Notes under the pieces: generated by a model
Told to the model about the DNA's origin: nothing
Database searches by the model: none
What the model saw: only the letters and a program-made list of their open reading frames with translations
Part shown: positions 47,572-58,932 of the stretch, one piece after another
Position numbering within the stretch: position 1 is the first letter of the stretch
Layout of the letters: each line of letters opens with the position of its first letter
DNA from: Gymnopilus junonius
Taxonomy: Eukaryota; Basidiomycota; Agaricomycetes; Agaricales; Galerinaceae
Length of the DNA: 64,000 nucleotides
Direction of reading: 5' to 3'
NCBI GenBank assembly: GCA_015501075.1
Contig: JADNYJ010000030.1
Span: 186,001 to 250,000, forward strand
Translations under genes and position numbers: made by a program

Positions 47572-49430
47572 GACGGTAAGAGGAAAAGGCAGTCGAATAT
47601 GACCGAATATTGGTTCTGGTCGTTATGGCATCTCTGAGATCGATCCTGCCGAGTGTCGGGCAATTATACCCTAAATACAGAGTTAAGGTCACTCAACAAT
47701 GCGCCATTTGTGAATCATACCTTGTTGGCCAAACCAGATTTGAATCCACGGAGCTTCCATAAGGAAAAATCGTCCACTATTCCAAATCCTCGTTTCGTCC
47801 ATGACAAATTTCTTCAGTAGGGATTTTAGCGCCAGCTAATCTATTGAGCGTCGTATGAGCCACTGTGACCATGTTGATTATCCGATGTCGAGGAAGGAAA
47901 CATACTTGGAAGCTAGCAATAAAAAAGGGAAGAGCGGAGTTCATGGTGGGAATTATCAGACGTACATCCCACTTTGCCTGCTACCACAACATACTTATGT
48001 ACCTCGCCGGTTATAATAGTTATCCTCCTCCCTTTACATTTGAAATACGATATACTCTACATTTTTCGTCGAGACGCTAGAGGTCTCCACTCGTTGGCGG
48101 ACTGAGGTTGCGTGTATCAAACCGGTCTCGCATTACTGAAGTACCGATGCCCTTCATCTACAGGAGCCTCACCATGACCCTTTAGAAGATAAACACGGAA
48201 ACAGTCTGAACCTAACAGTGTTCTTCTTTCGAATAATGAGACCGAGCAAGTCTTGCACTTTTTTTGCACAGATCCTCTGTTTGAAATAGTACTGCCTGTA
48301 GCATCGATGCCTACGACCAGCAGACAAATCAGGCCGGAAGAATGTCAATGAATACCAGTTCGATGACGGCGTGCTGCCTTAGGCTCATTGACTAGTTCGA
48401 GACTAGCCTATCTGTCACCTGTCTAAAGTTTGACAAACAACATCAAGACGCTGGTTTAGCTACTGTCGGTGCCATGCGCAAGGTTTTCGGTTAGTACTTT
48501 TATATTCACTTTCTCTTCTAGTGGCCAAAGACATGTATGCCTTAGGCCTCCATGTCCCTCGTTCCATTTGTAGATTCAGTGTGGTTCTGTCTGTAACATC
48601 AGGCGCGAGCCAGTCCTCGGACGACCAGGTATGTTGATGCTCATTTCATTATTTCAAGGTTAAAAAGCATGTTTTTTTTTGATATTTTGCTGCATACTTC
48701 CATCGCCATCATTTTCATTTTCTCCCCAACCCGGAACAAGAGGTATGCCCTGCTTCCACTGAGTTGGCGACAACCAGTATTTGTTTCTGCACCAGTGGAA
48801 GGCAGCGAGGTCGTGGTCACGGGTGGCTGACCTGTCATTTCAGACGATTGCCCTGGCTTATGTATTGTCGTGAAGAAGGAGGCATTAATAGATATACTCA
48901 AGCCTGTTCCTGCTCAGATCAAAAAAATTATTCCATGTGGTTCATCATTGTTTCGCAACCGGAGAGGTGTCAAAAAAAGTACATTTCTGCGGGGAACAAA
49001 AGATTATTCCTTCTGAGTTGAAATCCGGCGCCAAAATTGGGTGATTGGCGAAGCGTCGCTTTCTTTTCACTCTTGATTGCAGTGACAAAGGCGACGATGT
49101 ACTGATAATTTGTCTGCTTTCTTAGGCCTTGGTGAAGCCCTGGATTTCTACTTCCTTGCTCTATTGTTGAGTTTGTCCCCAGCTATTATGATGAGTTCAT
49201 TCCTAATTACAGACATTCGCAGACAGACCAGCTTGGCACCGGATAAGGTCATTACCATATGGCGATAAGCGACAACTGCGCCACACAACCATATGTCTCA
49301 CTTCCTTAATTAGAGTACAACTTCCGTTTTCGCGCTTATGGCGACAACGTGAGAGCCTATAGGCCTCGTGTTTGAAATGACTCCAAATGAGAAAGGTTCT
49401 TTAGGAATTTTCGAATGATTTTGAGTGGGC
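47572..49430. other. Accessory region without a recognised gene
   Basis: Short plus-strand coding-like segments appear (for example KFDKQHQDAGLATVGAMRKV near 48440 and EALIDILKPVPAQIKKI near 48880), interrupted by stops. They may be decayed exons, but I cannot assign a family. The region also contains the promoter of the minus-strand F-box gene. Confidence 0.3.
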
Positions 49431-50392
49431 TCACCACGGTCATGGATATTAATAGTACTGGCATACTAAGGGAGAAGGCCGAGAGACTTGACAATCTTCT
49501 TATGCACACTCATCGATCTCACCTTATCTGCAGACAGATTGAGCAATGATGCAAGTAAAGAATTGGAGGAGACCAGATTGTAAGTGATATACAGCCTTGC
49601 TTGACTAGACTATGGTCCTCTCACCTTGATTACCAGCCAGTCTTGATAGTTTTTAATAATCAGGTACCAGAAGGACATATGGATGAAAGCATTGGTGGAG
49701 GCTATCCTATTCCAACATGCCACTGGCCCCTCCAAAGATATCTATATTGGCATCCAGATAGTGTACAAGAAAGGAGGCATGCAAAAACTCATTCCGCAGC
49801 ATGCAGAATTCAAGTCCAACTTACCGTCGACAGCCACTGAGGAACAAAAAAAAGCTGAATGAGAAAAAGTAGTCAACGACAAAAAAACAAAATGGCGATT
49901 TATTTTTATTCAATGGCCCAGAGATCCTAACGGAAAGGTATTGACAAACAAAAATAGCTGACTCGGAAAAATGGCAGGCGGAAGACGTGGGCTGATCTGG
50001 GGCGCAACACTGGCAGATCTCTGCTACACCAACCATTTGGTAAAGAACTCACCTCACGGCCTGAAGAAGTGGTCAGAAAAGGGATCAGAGCGCTGAATGT
50101 TGAGGATAACGATGGACCCGAAATACAGGTATGTTGCAAAACACGTCCCAGAACTGATCGCTCAGTCTATTATATGCATGGATGGTTGGGATCAGCACCA
50201 AACGACGCATGGACCTTTGATTCCAATCAGCCTTCAAGTACATTGCAGGATTACATTCCTCAACACCTTCTACCAAAGAAATTGGCTGTTCATGATCCTT
50301 GGAAGCTTTTGTATGCAATTTCTTCGTGAAAAAAATGGGAAGCAAAACGTGACATCATACACACCTACAAGCTGGTACCTTCAAGGAAACAT
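49431..50392 (+). pseudogene. Decayed coding fragments of unknown family
   Basis: Coding-like stretches with stops between them: TVMDINSTGILREKAERLDN (about 49440), IYIGIQIVYKKGGMQKLIPQ (about 49740), KTKWRFIFIQWPRDPNGKVL (about 49890) and GLIWGATLADLCYTNHLVKN (about 49990). They run head-to-tail into the kinase-like fragment. No family is recognised, and they may be one broken gene or several. Confidence 0.3.
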
Positions 50393-51082
50393 ATGAAACA
50401 ATGCGACCAAGATGAAAAAGAATATAAGGACAAGATGGGCAAAGCCAATTCAGTCCGCAATTCTTTTCTTGCAGATCCACATTCTGACCAGGAATTACCA
50501 GAGGGGATGACTTACACACCAAAATCCCTCAAATCTTCTATAAAGAATGAGCTTGGGCCTGCAAAACCACCGGTATATGTCATCTTTCCTCCTAAATCAC
50601 CAAAAACTCCTGCCAACGTGGCGCATCTTTATCTATCACCAGAGGAGACCATAGGTGAAGGCCACCACTCTTTTGTATATCGAGCCAAACTTCAGGTCCC
50701 ATGTTCACTGCTTGTCGAAGAAGATATTTGCATGGATTGTGTTCAGGAAAATGTAGAACGCATCCTCTTGGAAGAAGACGGTCCCGATGGAAGTCGGAGA
50801 GACCCGAAATGGGATGAGTTGAGTGGCAAATACATATCAAAAAAGGTCGGTAAGCCTGGCAGGTTGCTGGCCTTCGCCGACAGCATCATCTGGGAATGGG
50901 AGGAGCCAAGACGAAATATATATAAAGGGCCGTACCGTGCCGTTGCGACAACTGTTGGGTACCAGAACCTCGAACGCGCGCCTTACTGTGAACATTTCCG
51001 AAGGAATAAGATGGATATGCACCCCCTGAATGTAAAACTATCGCAGTCGCGAAACTTTCGACGCAAAATGAAGACCATCTAG
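50393..51082 (+). pseudogene. Truncated protein-kinase-like fragment
   Basis: A 229-codon open frame. It contains LSPEETIGEGHHSFVYRAKL, which resembles a kinase glycine-rich loop (G-x-G-x-x-S-x-V), preceded by a Pro-rich segment and followed by DICMDCVQENVERILLEEDG and RRDPKWDELSGKYISKK. The VAIK lysine, the HRD loop and the DFG motif are absent and the frame ends soon after. It resembles N-terminal parts of agaricomycete kinase-like proteins from memory. It could be a small diverged gene, but truncation is more likely. Confidence 0.45.
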
Positions 51083-51180
51083 AACACGAGTCGGCATACG
51101 TGTGAGGACCTTTTGGTGACGACTAGAGGGCGCGTCACACGCTCAATTTGTCCGTCAGTCGAGATGTCAGGTAGTTAGGT

Positions 51181-51240
51181 GTTGCAGATGAAGATGGTAT
51201 AGAGAATGTCATCCGAGAGTTTGGAGATTGGTGAACGAAA
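51181..51240 (-). pseudogene. F-box N-terminal relic
   Basis: The minus strand reads SPISKLSDDILYTIFICN, matching APIYKLKHDILYHIFTLN of the F-box gene at 47.5 kb. Only about 20 codons are recognisable, with no continuing frame. Confidence 0.5.
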
Positions 51241-51468
51241 TGTTTCTATCATAGGAGCCCTGTTGGTAGCACTTGGTCAGTCCGGACCTTGACTTCATGT
51301 GCTCAGAAACGCACTTACTTGTCTCAAATTCTTCGAAGAGGGTTTTATTCCGTTATCAGGTCTTGAAATCGCAAGTGATGGTGCTTGCTGAGAGTCATGA
51401 AACCAATTATCAAATCGACTACCGGATTAACGCGTTATGTCACAACAAATGTCATTCAAGCCTGAAGG

Positions 51469-51490
51469 AGAGGCCGAAATTTCGGCCTCT
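51469..51490. repeat. Perfect 22-bp palindrome
   Basis: AGAGGCCGAAA followed directly by its reverse complement, with no loop spacer. Confidence 0.8.
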
Positions 51491-52416
51491 TTCCTGAGCT
51501 CTGTACGGTCAACGCGTTTGGTGTGGCCTGAGTAAAGCGCGACGCGGCCATCGATAAGGGCCTTTGTAATGACAAAGGAATTCTATCGGATGGTTCTTTG
51601 GAACGCGACACAACTCGATTTCTCGAACGGCCACGCACGTCGAACGCGCTAAAATTCAGTCAGGTGATCGCGTTTCCGATAAAATATCTATTGCACTCAC
51701 CAAAATTCAAATATACCACTTTGTGAAACCTGAGGAAAACCGTAACTCCAGCAAGCGAAGCAGACAGCGCTGAAATCACCCGCCGAACGCTGGCGAGTTC
51801 TCGTCAATAAAGCGGACTGAAAATCTCAGAGCTGTGTTTTCTGCCTCACCTAGAGGAGCAGCTTTTAGAGCCATTGTCATCTTTACTCAAGGAGAAGAGG
51901 GAGAAACCGGGGACCTGTGCACGGTGATACTGGCAAGGACTGGGTTGAACAACGAGAAAGTAAAAAGCAAAGATCAGGAGTCGAACTGTCAATGACGTCA
52001 GACACCCGCCACGTGAACGGAGGAAATTTAAAACACACCCAACGGCCCGGCATCCCGCTGCTGGGCCAAATCAAGACGACAATGACGAAAGCAAAAAATC
52101 TTAAAGTAAAACGAGCACTTCGTGTACGTATGATAATCGGATTACGCAGTAGAGTACAGACAGACATAGACGAAAGCAGAGAGAGAGGTAAAGAATAAAT
52201 AATGTAGAAAAAGAAGAAGAAAATAAAGAAATAAAAACCATCGTGGAGACAAGGTATACACCGGGTTGTGTCCTGTATGAACATCTGGGTGAAAATGGGG
52301 ACAGAGAAAGGTAGTACTAACAGTCCTCCAGCGGCAAATACGAAAGAGAGCAAGAAAGAAGGAAGAAGAAAGAGGCGACGGCGACCAACGACGCCTGCCC
52401 TTCTCCTCCATAAAGG

Positions 52417-53971
52417 TCACGCAACCCCCGACCGAGCAGCATTAGCAGCAGCAGTCGCTCTCCTCCTCTTATTCCCTCTCCTAATCTCACCCAGATCGCT
52501 CTCGAGTTCATTATCCTTCGTCGTCGTCAACACGAATATGCTCTTCCCCAGCCCACCCAGGGTCTGCCCTTGGTGCCCCGCGCCACCTTTCACCCTCCGC
52601 CTCCCGCCCGCACCGCCCGCCGTGCCCCCAGGCCCACCACTGCCACCCAGCCCCGACGTACCCCCGCTGCCCCCCGGTGGATGGGAGGAGTGTGTGGAGG
52701 TCAAGGGGAGGGGGAAGGGCGAGGGGAGGTCATCGACGGAGAGGGAGTGGGGGTTGAGGAAGGGGCCGGTGAAAGGGAGGTTGCTGTTGTGGTTGGCGGT
52801 GCCGTTCGCGGTAAGTGCGGTGAGGCCGTTGGGCAGGCCGGAGATGGGGAAGCTTAAGGGGTGATGGGAGCCGTTCAGGTGAGACCCGTTGTGTGGCGTT
52901 GGGGGTGGGGACGTGCCGAGTTTGTTGCGCAGCTTGCGTGTTATTGGGGGTCGCGAGTGGGAGTCTAGTGCTGCGTCTGGAAGGAAGAAGAAGTGTAGTG
53001 AGATGCGAGCGAGTTTATGAGGCAGATGATAGTCAAGAAAAAAAAACACTGACCACCGACGATCCCTTCGCCTTCCTTCTCCTCTCTCGCCCTCCTCCGC
53101 CGTTCTTCAATGCCTTCAAGTAGTCTTTCTCTGACCCGTTCTCGTCCTCTTCTCCACTCTTCTTCTACACGGTCCCGTTCTTCCTCATACGCGACTTGGG
53201 CGCACTCGATCGAATACCGCTCCTCAAACTCGAGCTGGGCTATCAACGAGCTCCGTTCGAGTGATAGAGGGAACAGGCGGAGTAGGAAGAGATCGGACAT
53301 CTCTGGGCGGGTGGAGAGGATGTGTGAGTTGTTGTGGAGGATTGAGATGGTGTCGGCGAAAGCTTGGCTGTTGGTTGGGTGGTGTCAGCTACGGGGAGCG
53401 GATGAGGGTAAAAAAAGGATCCGTACTCCTCTCCCAGTCGATCATCCAATGCTATCTCCTTGGTGACTTTGGGCGGCTCCTTCCTCTTCCTTGATTTGCC
53501 CTCGCCGTTCATAGTTGTAGTTCCAGTCGAACCGGCTAAACGTGAGATTTCGGAGAAAGGGACAAAAAGCAGAGAGATCCGAAAGTCAGCCTGCATTGTC
53601 ACGACCACCCACAAACTCAAAAGACCAAACAACATAGAACAGAAAGAAAGAAAGGCCAGCTCACCGTATCTCGAACTCGGTCCGGCCACCGCTTGACTGG
53701 TGCTGGACTGGTGCTGGAGATGAGATGGCGGCGGGCCTGGGATGGGGGTGCCGCCGGACGGAGCAGTGGCGATGCCGGGCTGGGTTTGGGTGGGGGTTGT
53801 ACCGTAGGGAACAGCGAATAGACCGGGCGTTGGGGGCATTGGCCGGGAATGGCGAGCTGATGAGTTGTCGAGCAGCCCGCCCTGCGCTTGCATTCTATCT
53901 TTGTGTCCAAAAACGGCTTCGTGTCCGTAACGTGATCCCATTCGATCACGCGTCGCGCGTCTTCCGGACAT
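52417..53971 (-). CDS. Sds3-family protein (SIN3/Rpd3 deacetylase complex subunit)
   Basis: Sds3-like proteins bridge Sin3 and the Rpd3 histone deacetylase in the nucleus. Four exons are needed. The start is MSGRRATRDRMGSRYGHE at 53971. After a Pro/Gly-rich N-terminus, a basic patch follows (GKSRKRKEPPK). The Sds3 core is FADTISILHNNSHILSTRPE, MSDLFLLRLFPLSLERSSLI, AQLEFEERYSIECAQVAYEE and a long Glu/Arg coiled coil (ERDRVEEEWRRGRERVRERL). It ends with ITRKLRNKLG and a Gly/Ser-rich tail to the stop at 52417. The intron before FADTIS is modelled as GTACGG..CAACAG, and the intron before DAALDSHSRPP as GTCAGT..CCAG. No frame lesion. Divergent from the first sedolisin gene. It could equally be the Dep1-type member of the same family. 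Confidence 0.82.
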
Positions 53972-54419
53972 CTTCCCGTTGCCCGATCTTTTCTCCGTTT
54001 GACAAGTGCATTTTTGCTCTAGTTCCAACCTTTGTCGCGTTAGCATCGCTTCTGTCCATTGGCGGCCTAACGAATCACTTCCAAGTACAACGGCGACGCT
54101 CTCCAATCGTGCACAGCAGACCAGCCCCCAACCAACTTGTTGATGGGCAAGGCTGTTTCTAACAGATGCCCAGTGTCTATCGGAAAAGAAACCTAGCTAA
54201 AGATCCAGTTATCTTGCACTCTTATTGACTTACAATCTGCCACCGAAGCAAGGGTTCTATTCGCATATCCCTTCTATTGTAGATCGTCTGTACACGCCAC
54301 CAGGATAGACTAGAATAATTTTACTGGACAAGAGTCCCGTCGAGGAGCACTTCTGGCACGACTATATAATGACTACCCCACGACAGCTCATTCTTCGTTC
54401 CCACTTCTCGCTCTCCCCA
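53972..54419. promoter_or_regulatory. Divergent promoter of Sds3-family and sedolisin genes
   Basis: A 448-bp gap between divergent starts. TATATAA at 54363-54369 belongs to the sedolisin gene and sits 51 bp before its ATG at 54420. The earlier in-frame ATG at 54369 overlaps the TATA box and is unlikely to be transcribed. The same GCACnnnnnnCACGACTATATAA block precedes the second sedolisin copy (58852-58858). Confidence 0.6.
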
Positions 54420-56846
54420 ATGTTGTGGTCGTCAGTTCTGCTACTAGGAGCTGCTCAGCTTTGTGCTTCCAGTGTGCTTTCCCGGCGTTGGAACGACCTC
54501 GCTGAGAAGCACTCATGGGTCGATATCCCCCGCGGGTGGCAAATCAAAGGGCCTGCTCCACCTAACCACATTTTTGAGCTACGAATTGGTCTAAAACAAA
54601 ATGGCATGGACAAGCTCATTGAAAATCTGATGGAAATTAGCGATCCTACACATGCAAGGTGCGCTATATCCGGGTTCTGAGTGGTGCAGGAAGGAGCTGG
54701 CATGCGCTTTATAGGTATGCTCAACATCTAACAAAGGAAGAGATGAACGTATTTTTGGCTCCTCATCCCGAATCTACTGCTGCCGTCGAAGAGTGGCTCT
54801 ATTTCCATGGGATCAACACTTCGAGTGCGCAACGTTCAGACGCCGATGACTGGATCAAACTGCAGGTGTCCGTTGACCAAGCCGAGCGGATGCTAGGTAC
54901 CAAGTATAACGTGTATCAGCATGGACCATCTGGCGAACAAGTCGTCCGGACACTCAGCTACTCACTGCCTAAGGAACTGCACCCGCACATCGATGTTGTT
55001 ACCCCAACAACTTATTTCGGGACGCTTAGGAGCATGAAGAAGACGCATTTTTTACAGCCGGATGAAAAAGCTGCTGCTGCTATCCGTTCTGGCTCTGATG
55101 CTGCCGTTCCTTCGAGCTGTGCAAACACTATCACTCCCACCTGTTTGCGAGATTTGTACAACACTTCTACTTACACTCCAACACAGACCAAAGTTAACAA
55201 GCTCGGCGTCGCTGGCTATCTTGACGAATTCGCTAGCACTGCTGATTTACAGGTAAATTATCATGCTTCCCTAAATCATTCTACTCAGCCATCAAATTTC
55301 TTTTGCTCGTACGTAGACTTTCTTCAATAAGTTCCGCACAGATGCTGTCGGCTCCTCTTTCAATATCGTCCAAGTTAATGGAGGAGGAAATGATCAAACT
55401 GATCCGGGCATGGAGGTATACTATTAATTATTCACACCAAGGAAGACATATATGTTCTGACTGCCTTAATTTTAGGCCAATCTCGATATTCAGTACACGA
55501 CTGGAATCTCCTTCCCGACTCCGAATATTTACTACAGGTATATCATAGGAAGAATTTCCAAGAAAGACGTTTCTGATATATCTGTACTTTCCTCAGCACT
55601 GGTGGATCACCTCCTTTTGAGCCAGACAGCAATACGCCCACCAACACGAACGAACCATATTTTGCTTTCCTTGATTTCATCCTGGCCCAGTCAACCATCC
55701 CGCAGACCCTTTCCACTTCCTACGGCGATGATGAACAAACTGTAAGCCATGGTCTCGCATGCTTGATATACTCTATTTGTATCCCCTGAGCCGCCCACCT
55801 TTCCTAGGTTCCATTTGATTATGCCATATCGGTCTGCAACATGTTCGCCACTCTAGGTTCTCGAGGAACCACTATATTCTTTTCAAGTGCTGATCATGGG
55901 CGAGTTTTTATGTCCCTGTGTGATACCGAGTCTGACCAAGGATGACAGGGTCGGGGGTGGTAATTGTAGGACGAACGATGGCAAGAACGTTGTACAGTTT
56001 CAGCCCACTTTCCCCGCCTCGTTCGTTGATTTAAAATTCTGATGCTTGTTCAATTTATCGTTCCAGTCGATGCTGATGCGTAATATATGTTCAGATGCCC
56101 GTACGTCACCGCCGTGGGTGCGACCGCCAGAGTAAACCCTGAGGTCGCCATTAGTTTTTCTGGGGGTGGATTCTCTCGGTACTTCGCTGGTCCAGCCTAC
56201 CAGGAGACCGCAGTGAATGCGTTCCTCAGCAGCCCCAGTACCTACAGCGGTTTAAATGGACTCTTCAAGTGAGTGGATTTTTTTCTTACTAGGTGTTGAG
56301 GTTTTCTTAATGCGTAAACAATTAAAACAGCAAGACAGGACGGGCATATCCTGATCTCTCCGCACAAGGCCAGGGCTTCCAAGTCGTCGTTGGTGGCAGA
56401 ATACGGCCAGTCTCGGGTACTAGCGCCAGCTGCCCGGTGAGATCTCCTTACCTCCTCGCTCAAAAAAACAAACGTACCTATACTACTTATTGCGGTACTA
56501 AGACTGTCGCAGCGGTTTTCGCACTTTTGAACGACTACCGTCTTTCACAAGGAAGGCCTTCTTTGGGTTTCATTAACCCTCTCATCTACTCTGCGGCAAC
56601 TTCCAGTGGATTCAATGATATCACTTCGGGCTCGAATCCCGGCTGCGGTACTAACGGTGAGCCAGAATTTTCAAGGATATTACTTCAACTCATCTGTATC
56701 GATAGGGTTTGCTGCTGGAAAAGGATGGGACCCTGTAAGCGTCATTTTCTCTCTCTGTTCAACGTGTGTGAGCTTGCCTCATTTCGTACTCTTAGATCTC
56801 CGGACTGGGCACGCCTAATTTCGGAAGATTGCAGACACTTGTTTAA
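54420..56846 (+). CDS. Secreted sedolisin (S53 serine-carboxyl peptidase, TPP1-like), copy 1
   Basis: An acid-active, secreted peptidase, probably a tripeptidyl peptidase, made as a proenzyme. About ten introns, all joinable in frame. The signal peptide is MLWSSVLLLGAAQLCAS. The prodomain contains GWQIKGPAP, FELRIGLKQNGMDKL, APHPESTAAVEEWL and VSVDQAERMLGTKYN. The catalytic domain begins after CANTITPTCLRDLYNTSTYT. Catalytic Glu and Asp lie in LDEFASTADLQTFF, the oxyanion-hole Asp in FFSSADHGVGG, and the nucleophile in VSGTSASCP. The C-terminal calcium site is SGFNDITSGSNPG, GKGWDPISGLGTPNF. The intron inside DHG-VGG begins GCGAGT (GC-AG). No lesion found. Length is about 580 aa, normal for the family. 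Confidence 0.9.
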
Positions 56847-58851
56847 AGCGTCTTATACTTCAGAGTCCCCATACATTATGCTGCAGACTTTTCTTTGTGT
56901 AGATTTGAATGTACCATAACAATCGGTGATTTGACTCATTGAGGACTGAAGCGTGTTCACCCTCTCCATGTTTTTACATTCCGAGACGCGGAAATGGGTT
57001 CTTACACCTTCCCCACAACCAAATTTCAGATTCCGTCCAGTCGATGATTTATGTACCTCTGAAACGATTTCAAAGCTCCTGATATATCAATCAAAACTAC
57101 AAGACTCGCGTCTCGCTCCGCTCTGGCGTTGTACATATAGAAAAAAAATACAGACAATGGATGTCATATGCTTAAGAAAAGAGGGATATTTCAAATTCGC
57201 GGAGATTGAACCTTACTTTGCAACCTGTAACGGTAAAATTTTTAATATTATAATGTAGGCATACCAAACAATTTCTAACTCGTTCTCGTCCCACATTTCG
57301 TTTTGGAGCCATGTCGCCTTCTTGAGGGAGTGGGACATAAGGTTACAGTCGCAAGTGCAAGGCCGATGCTAGATGGGACCATGACAGCACATCGAAGAAA
57401 CACATAGGTGGTATCGAACTAAAAACGTGGATAAAAATACTTTTAGAGACCTGAAGCACAGTCTGCTTTCTAATAAACTGACGCTCCCAAGCTGCGCTAG
57501 GAGTGACAGGCCTTTCTGTCCCGGGGAAGAAGGTACTCGGAGATAAGTTGGACTCGCAACTCACTGCAATAGAGATATCGCAATAGTGAAGTTTCGGAGC
57601 TTCAAGTTTTTCGGGTCCTTGCGTATCGTTACTGTAAAGTTCCTCTACGGAGTAAATTTTACAGCCATCCTCACAGAAGAACGTATTCGGACCAGGAGGA
57701 AAGCATGTCCGCTAATTGTTATAACTGAGTTTGAAATTGAACTGTCGGAGCGGCAATCGGCTTCCGGCGGATCACACAGTGCTAAGGGTAACGCCGATTC
57801 CAGAAACTCTTCCACTTGCTTCCAGCCTTCCACCTTCACTTCGGAAGTCATTGGAAGCCACAGTGCTTGATGACTCGAAATCTCGGGTCGTTGTTCTTGG
57901 GTAAATTTCTTGGCGTCCATTTTTTGACCTTTTGAGGGTAACCACACCCACTCCCCCTGATTTTTTTATTCCTGGACCGTGGATGCTGCGTCTAGAGTCC
58001 TCGGGAGGATGCCCAGATAATCATTCAAATAAGTGCATTGGTGACTGATTTCAAGGAGAGGGGAACGAGCTGCAAGGATCGCTCTGGGGTTAAATCGTCA
58101 ACGACAATCTGGGAAAGCTGATCGATCTCGACCTTTTTGACGACTTTGAATAGAAGAAGGTCATTGGAGAACTGAAGTGTTTTTCAAAGATGGAACTCTG
58201 CATTGCTCTGCATCACTAGGCTCCGTCCGCTAGCCAGGTTCCTTTCAATCTTAGACACCTATTCGCGTGAACGGGAAAGGCTATTCTATGACTCTAGTTT
58301 GGCATTATCTTCACGTCCTGTTCGGACGCTTCGGAACTTTGCGTTCAATACCTAATTTAGGCTCTGGATTTACTGAACAAGGCTATTTGAGCACATTCTT
58401 GCGACGTTGCTTCTAGGTTATGAAGCACGGGTACAGAAGTTTGCAAACGGAATACAGCGTTTGGGATTATAACCCTGTACTTTACCCAAGTCAAGGGAGT
58501 TCTGAATGTTTCGTTCCAGATGATGACCTCTCCCTTTTCAAACCACTTATTTATTTCTCCATGTCATGGCTTCTTGGAGATTTGCATACCGATAATTATG
58601 ATCAACCACCCCACGTCAGATGATTCTTTTCAGTCCTTCATGCCTTATTGGTGTTTGTGAGCTTCTTCTGGCGGCCTCCCCCTTCTCGTGATGCGGATTT
58701 TATCAGATGGCAACTTGTCGACAGGTAATGCACCATCGGAGGGAAGGTTTCCTTCCTGATTCCTTGTGCCCCCTCTATTGCAGATTGACTGTCCATGCGA
58801 CCAGTGTAGATAACAGTAATGATGGCTCCATGGAGAAGCACCTTTCACGAC
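56847..58851. other. Spacer between sedolisin copies, with F-box-like relics
   Basis: A 2-kb spacer. It holds a weak F-box relic near 58107 and an AT-rich, stop-filled stretch near 57000-57300. The minus-strand open frame 57645-57947 has no recognisable motif. It includes the copy 2 promoter. Confidence 0.35.
58107..58152 (+). pseudogene. F-box relic
   Basis: The plus strand reads NLGKLIDLDLFDDFE and then a stop, similar to ASLWEILIDLDFLQQAE in the F-box pseudogene at 61.7 kb. This is a short, low-confidence match. Confidence 0.35.
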
Positions 58852-58858
58852 TATATAA
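58852..58858 (+). promoter_or_regulatory. TATA box of sedolisin copy 2
   Basis: TATATAA lies 75 bp upstream of the ATG at 58933, in the same CACGACTATATAA context as copy 1. Confidence 0.6.
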
Positions 58859-58932
58859 CCACTGTACTCATAACCTGTAGGCTTTTGGATGTTCTGTAGA
58901 CGTCAAGCCATCGTCCGCATTTATTGCTCTTC

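Larger units (their letters stand above)
51083..52416. other. Intergenic region, mostly featureless
   Basis: Holds an F-box relic near 51181, a perfect 22-bp palindrome at 51469, and a purine-rich stretch that is probably the 3' UTR of the Sds3-family gene. No other gene is supported. Confidence 0.35.

Noticed and set aside
54369..54419. Upstream ATG of sedolisin copy 1 as the true start
   Set aside because: It overlaps the TATATAA box. The next ATG (54420) gives a proper signal peptide and matches copy 2.
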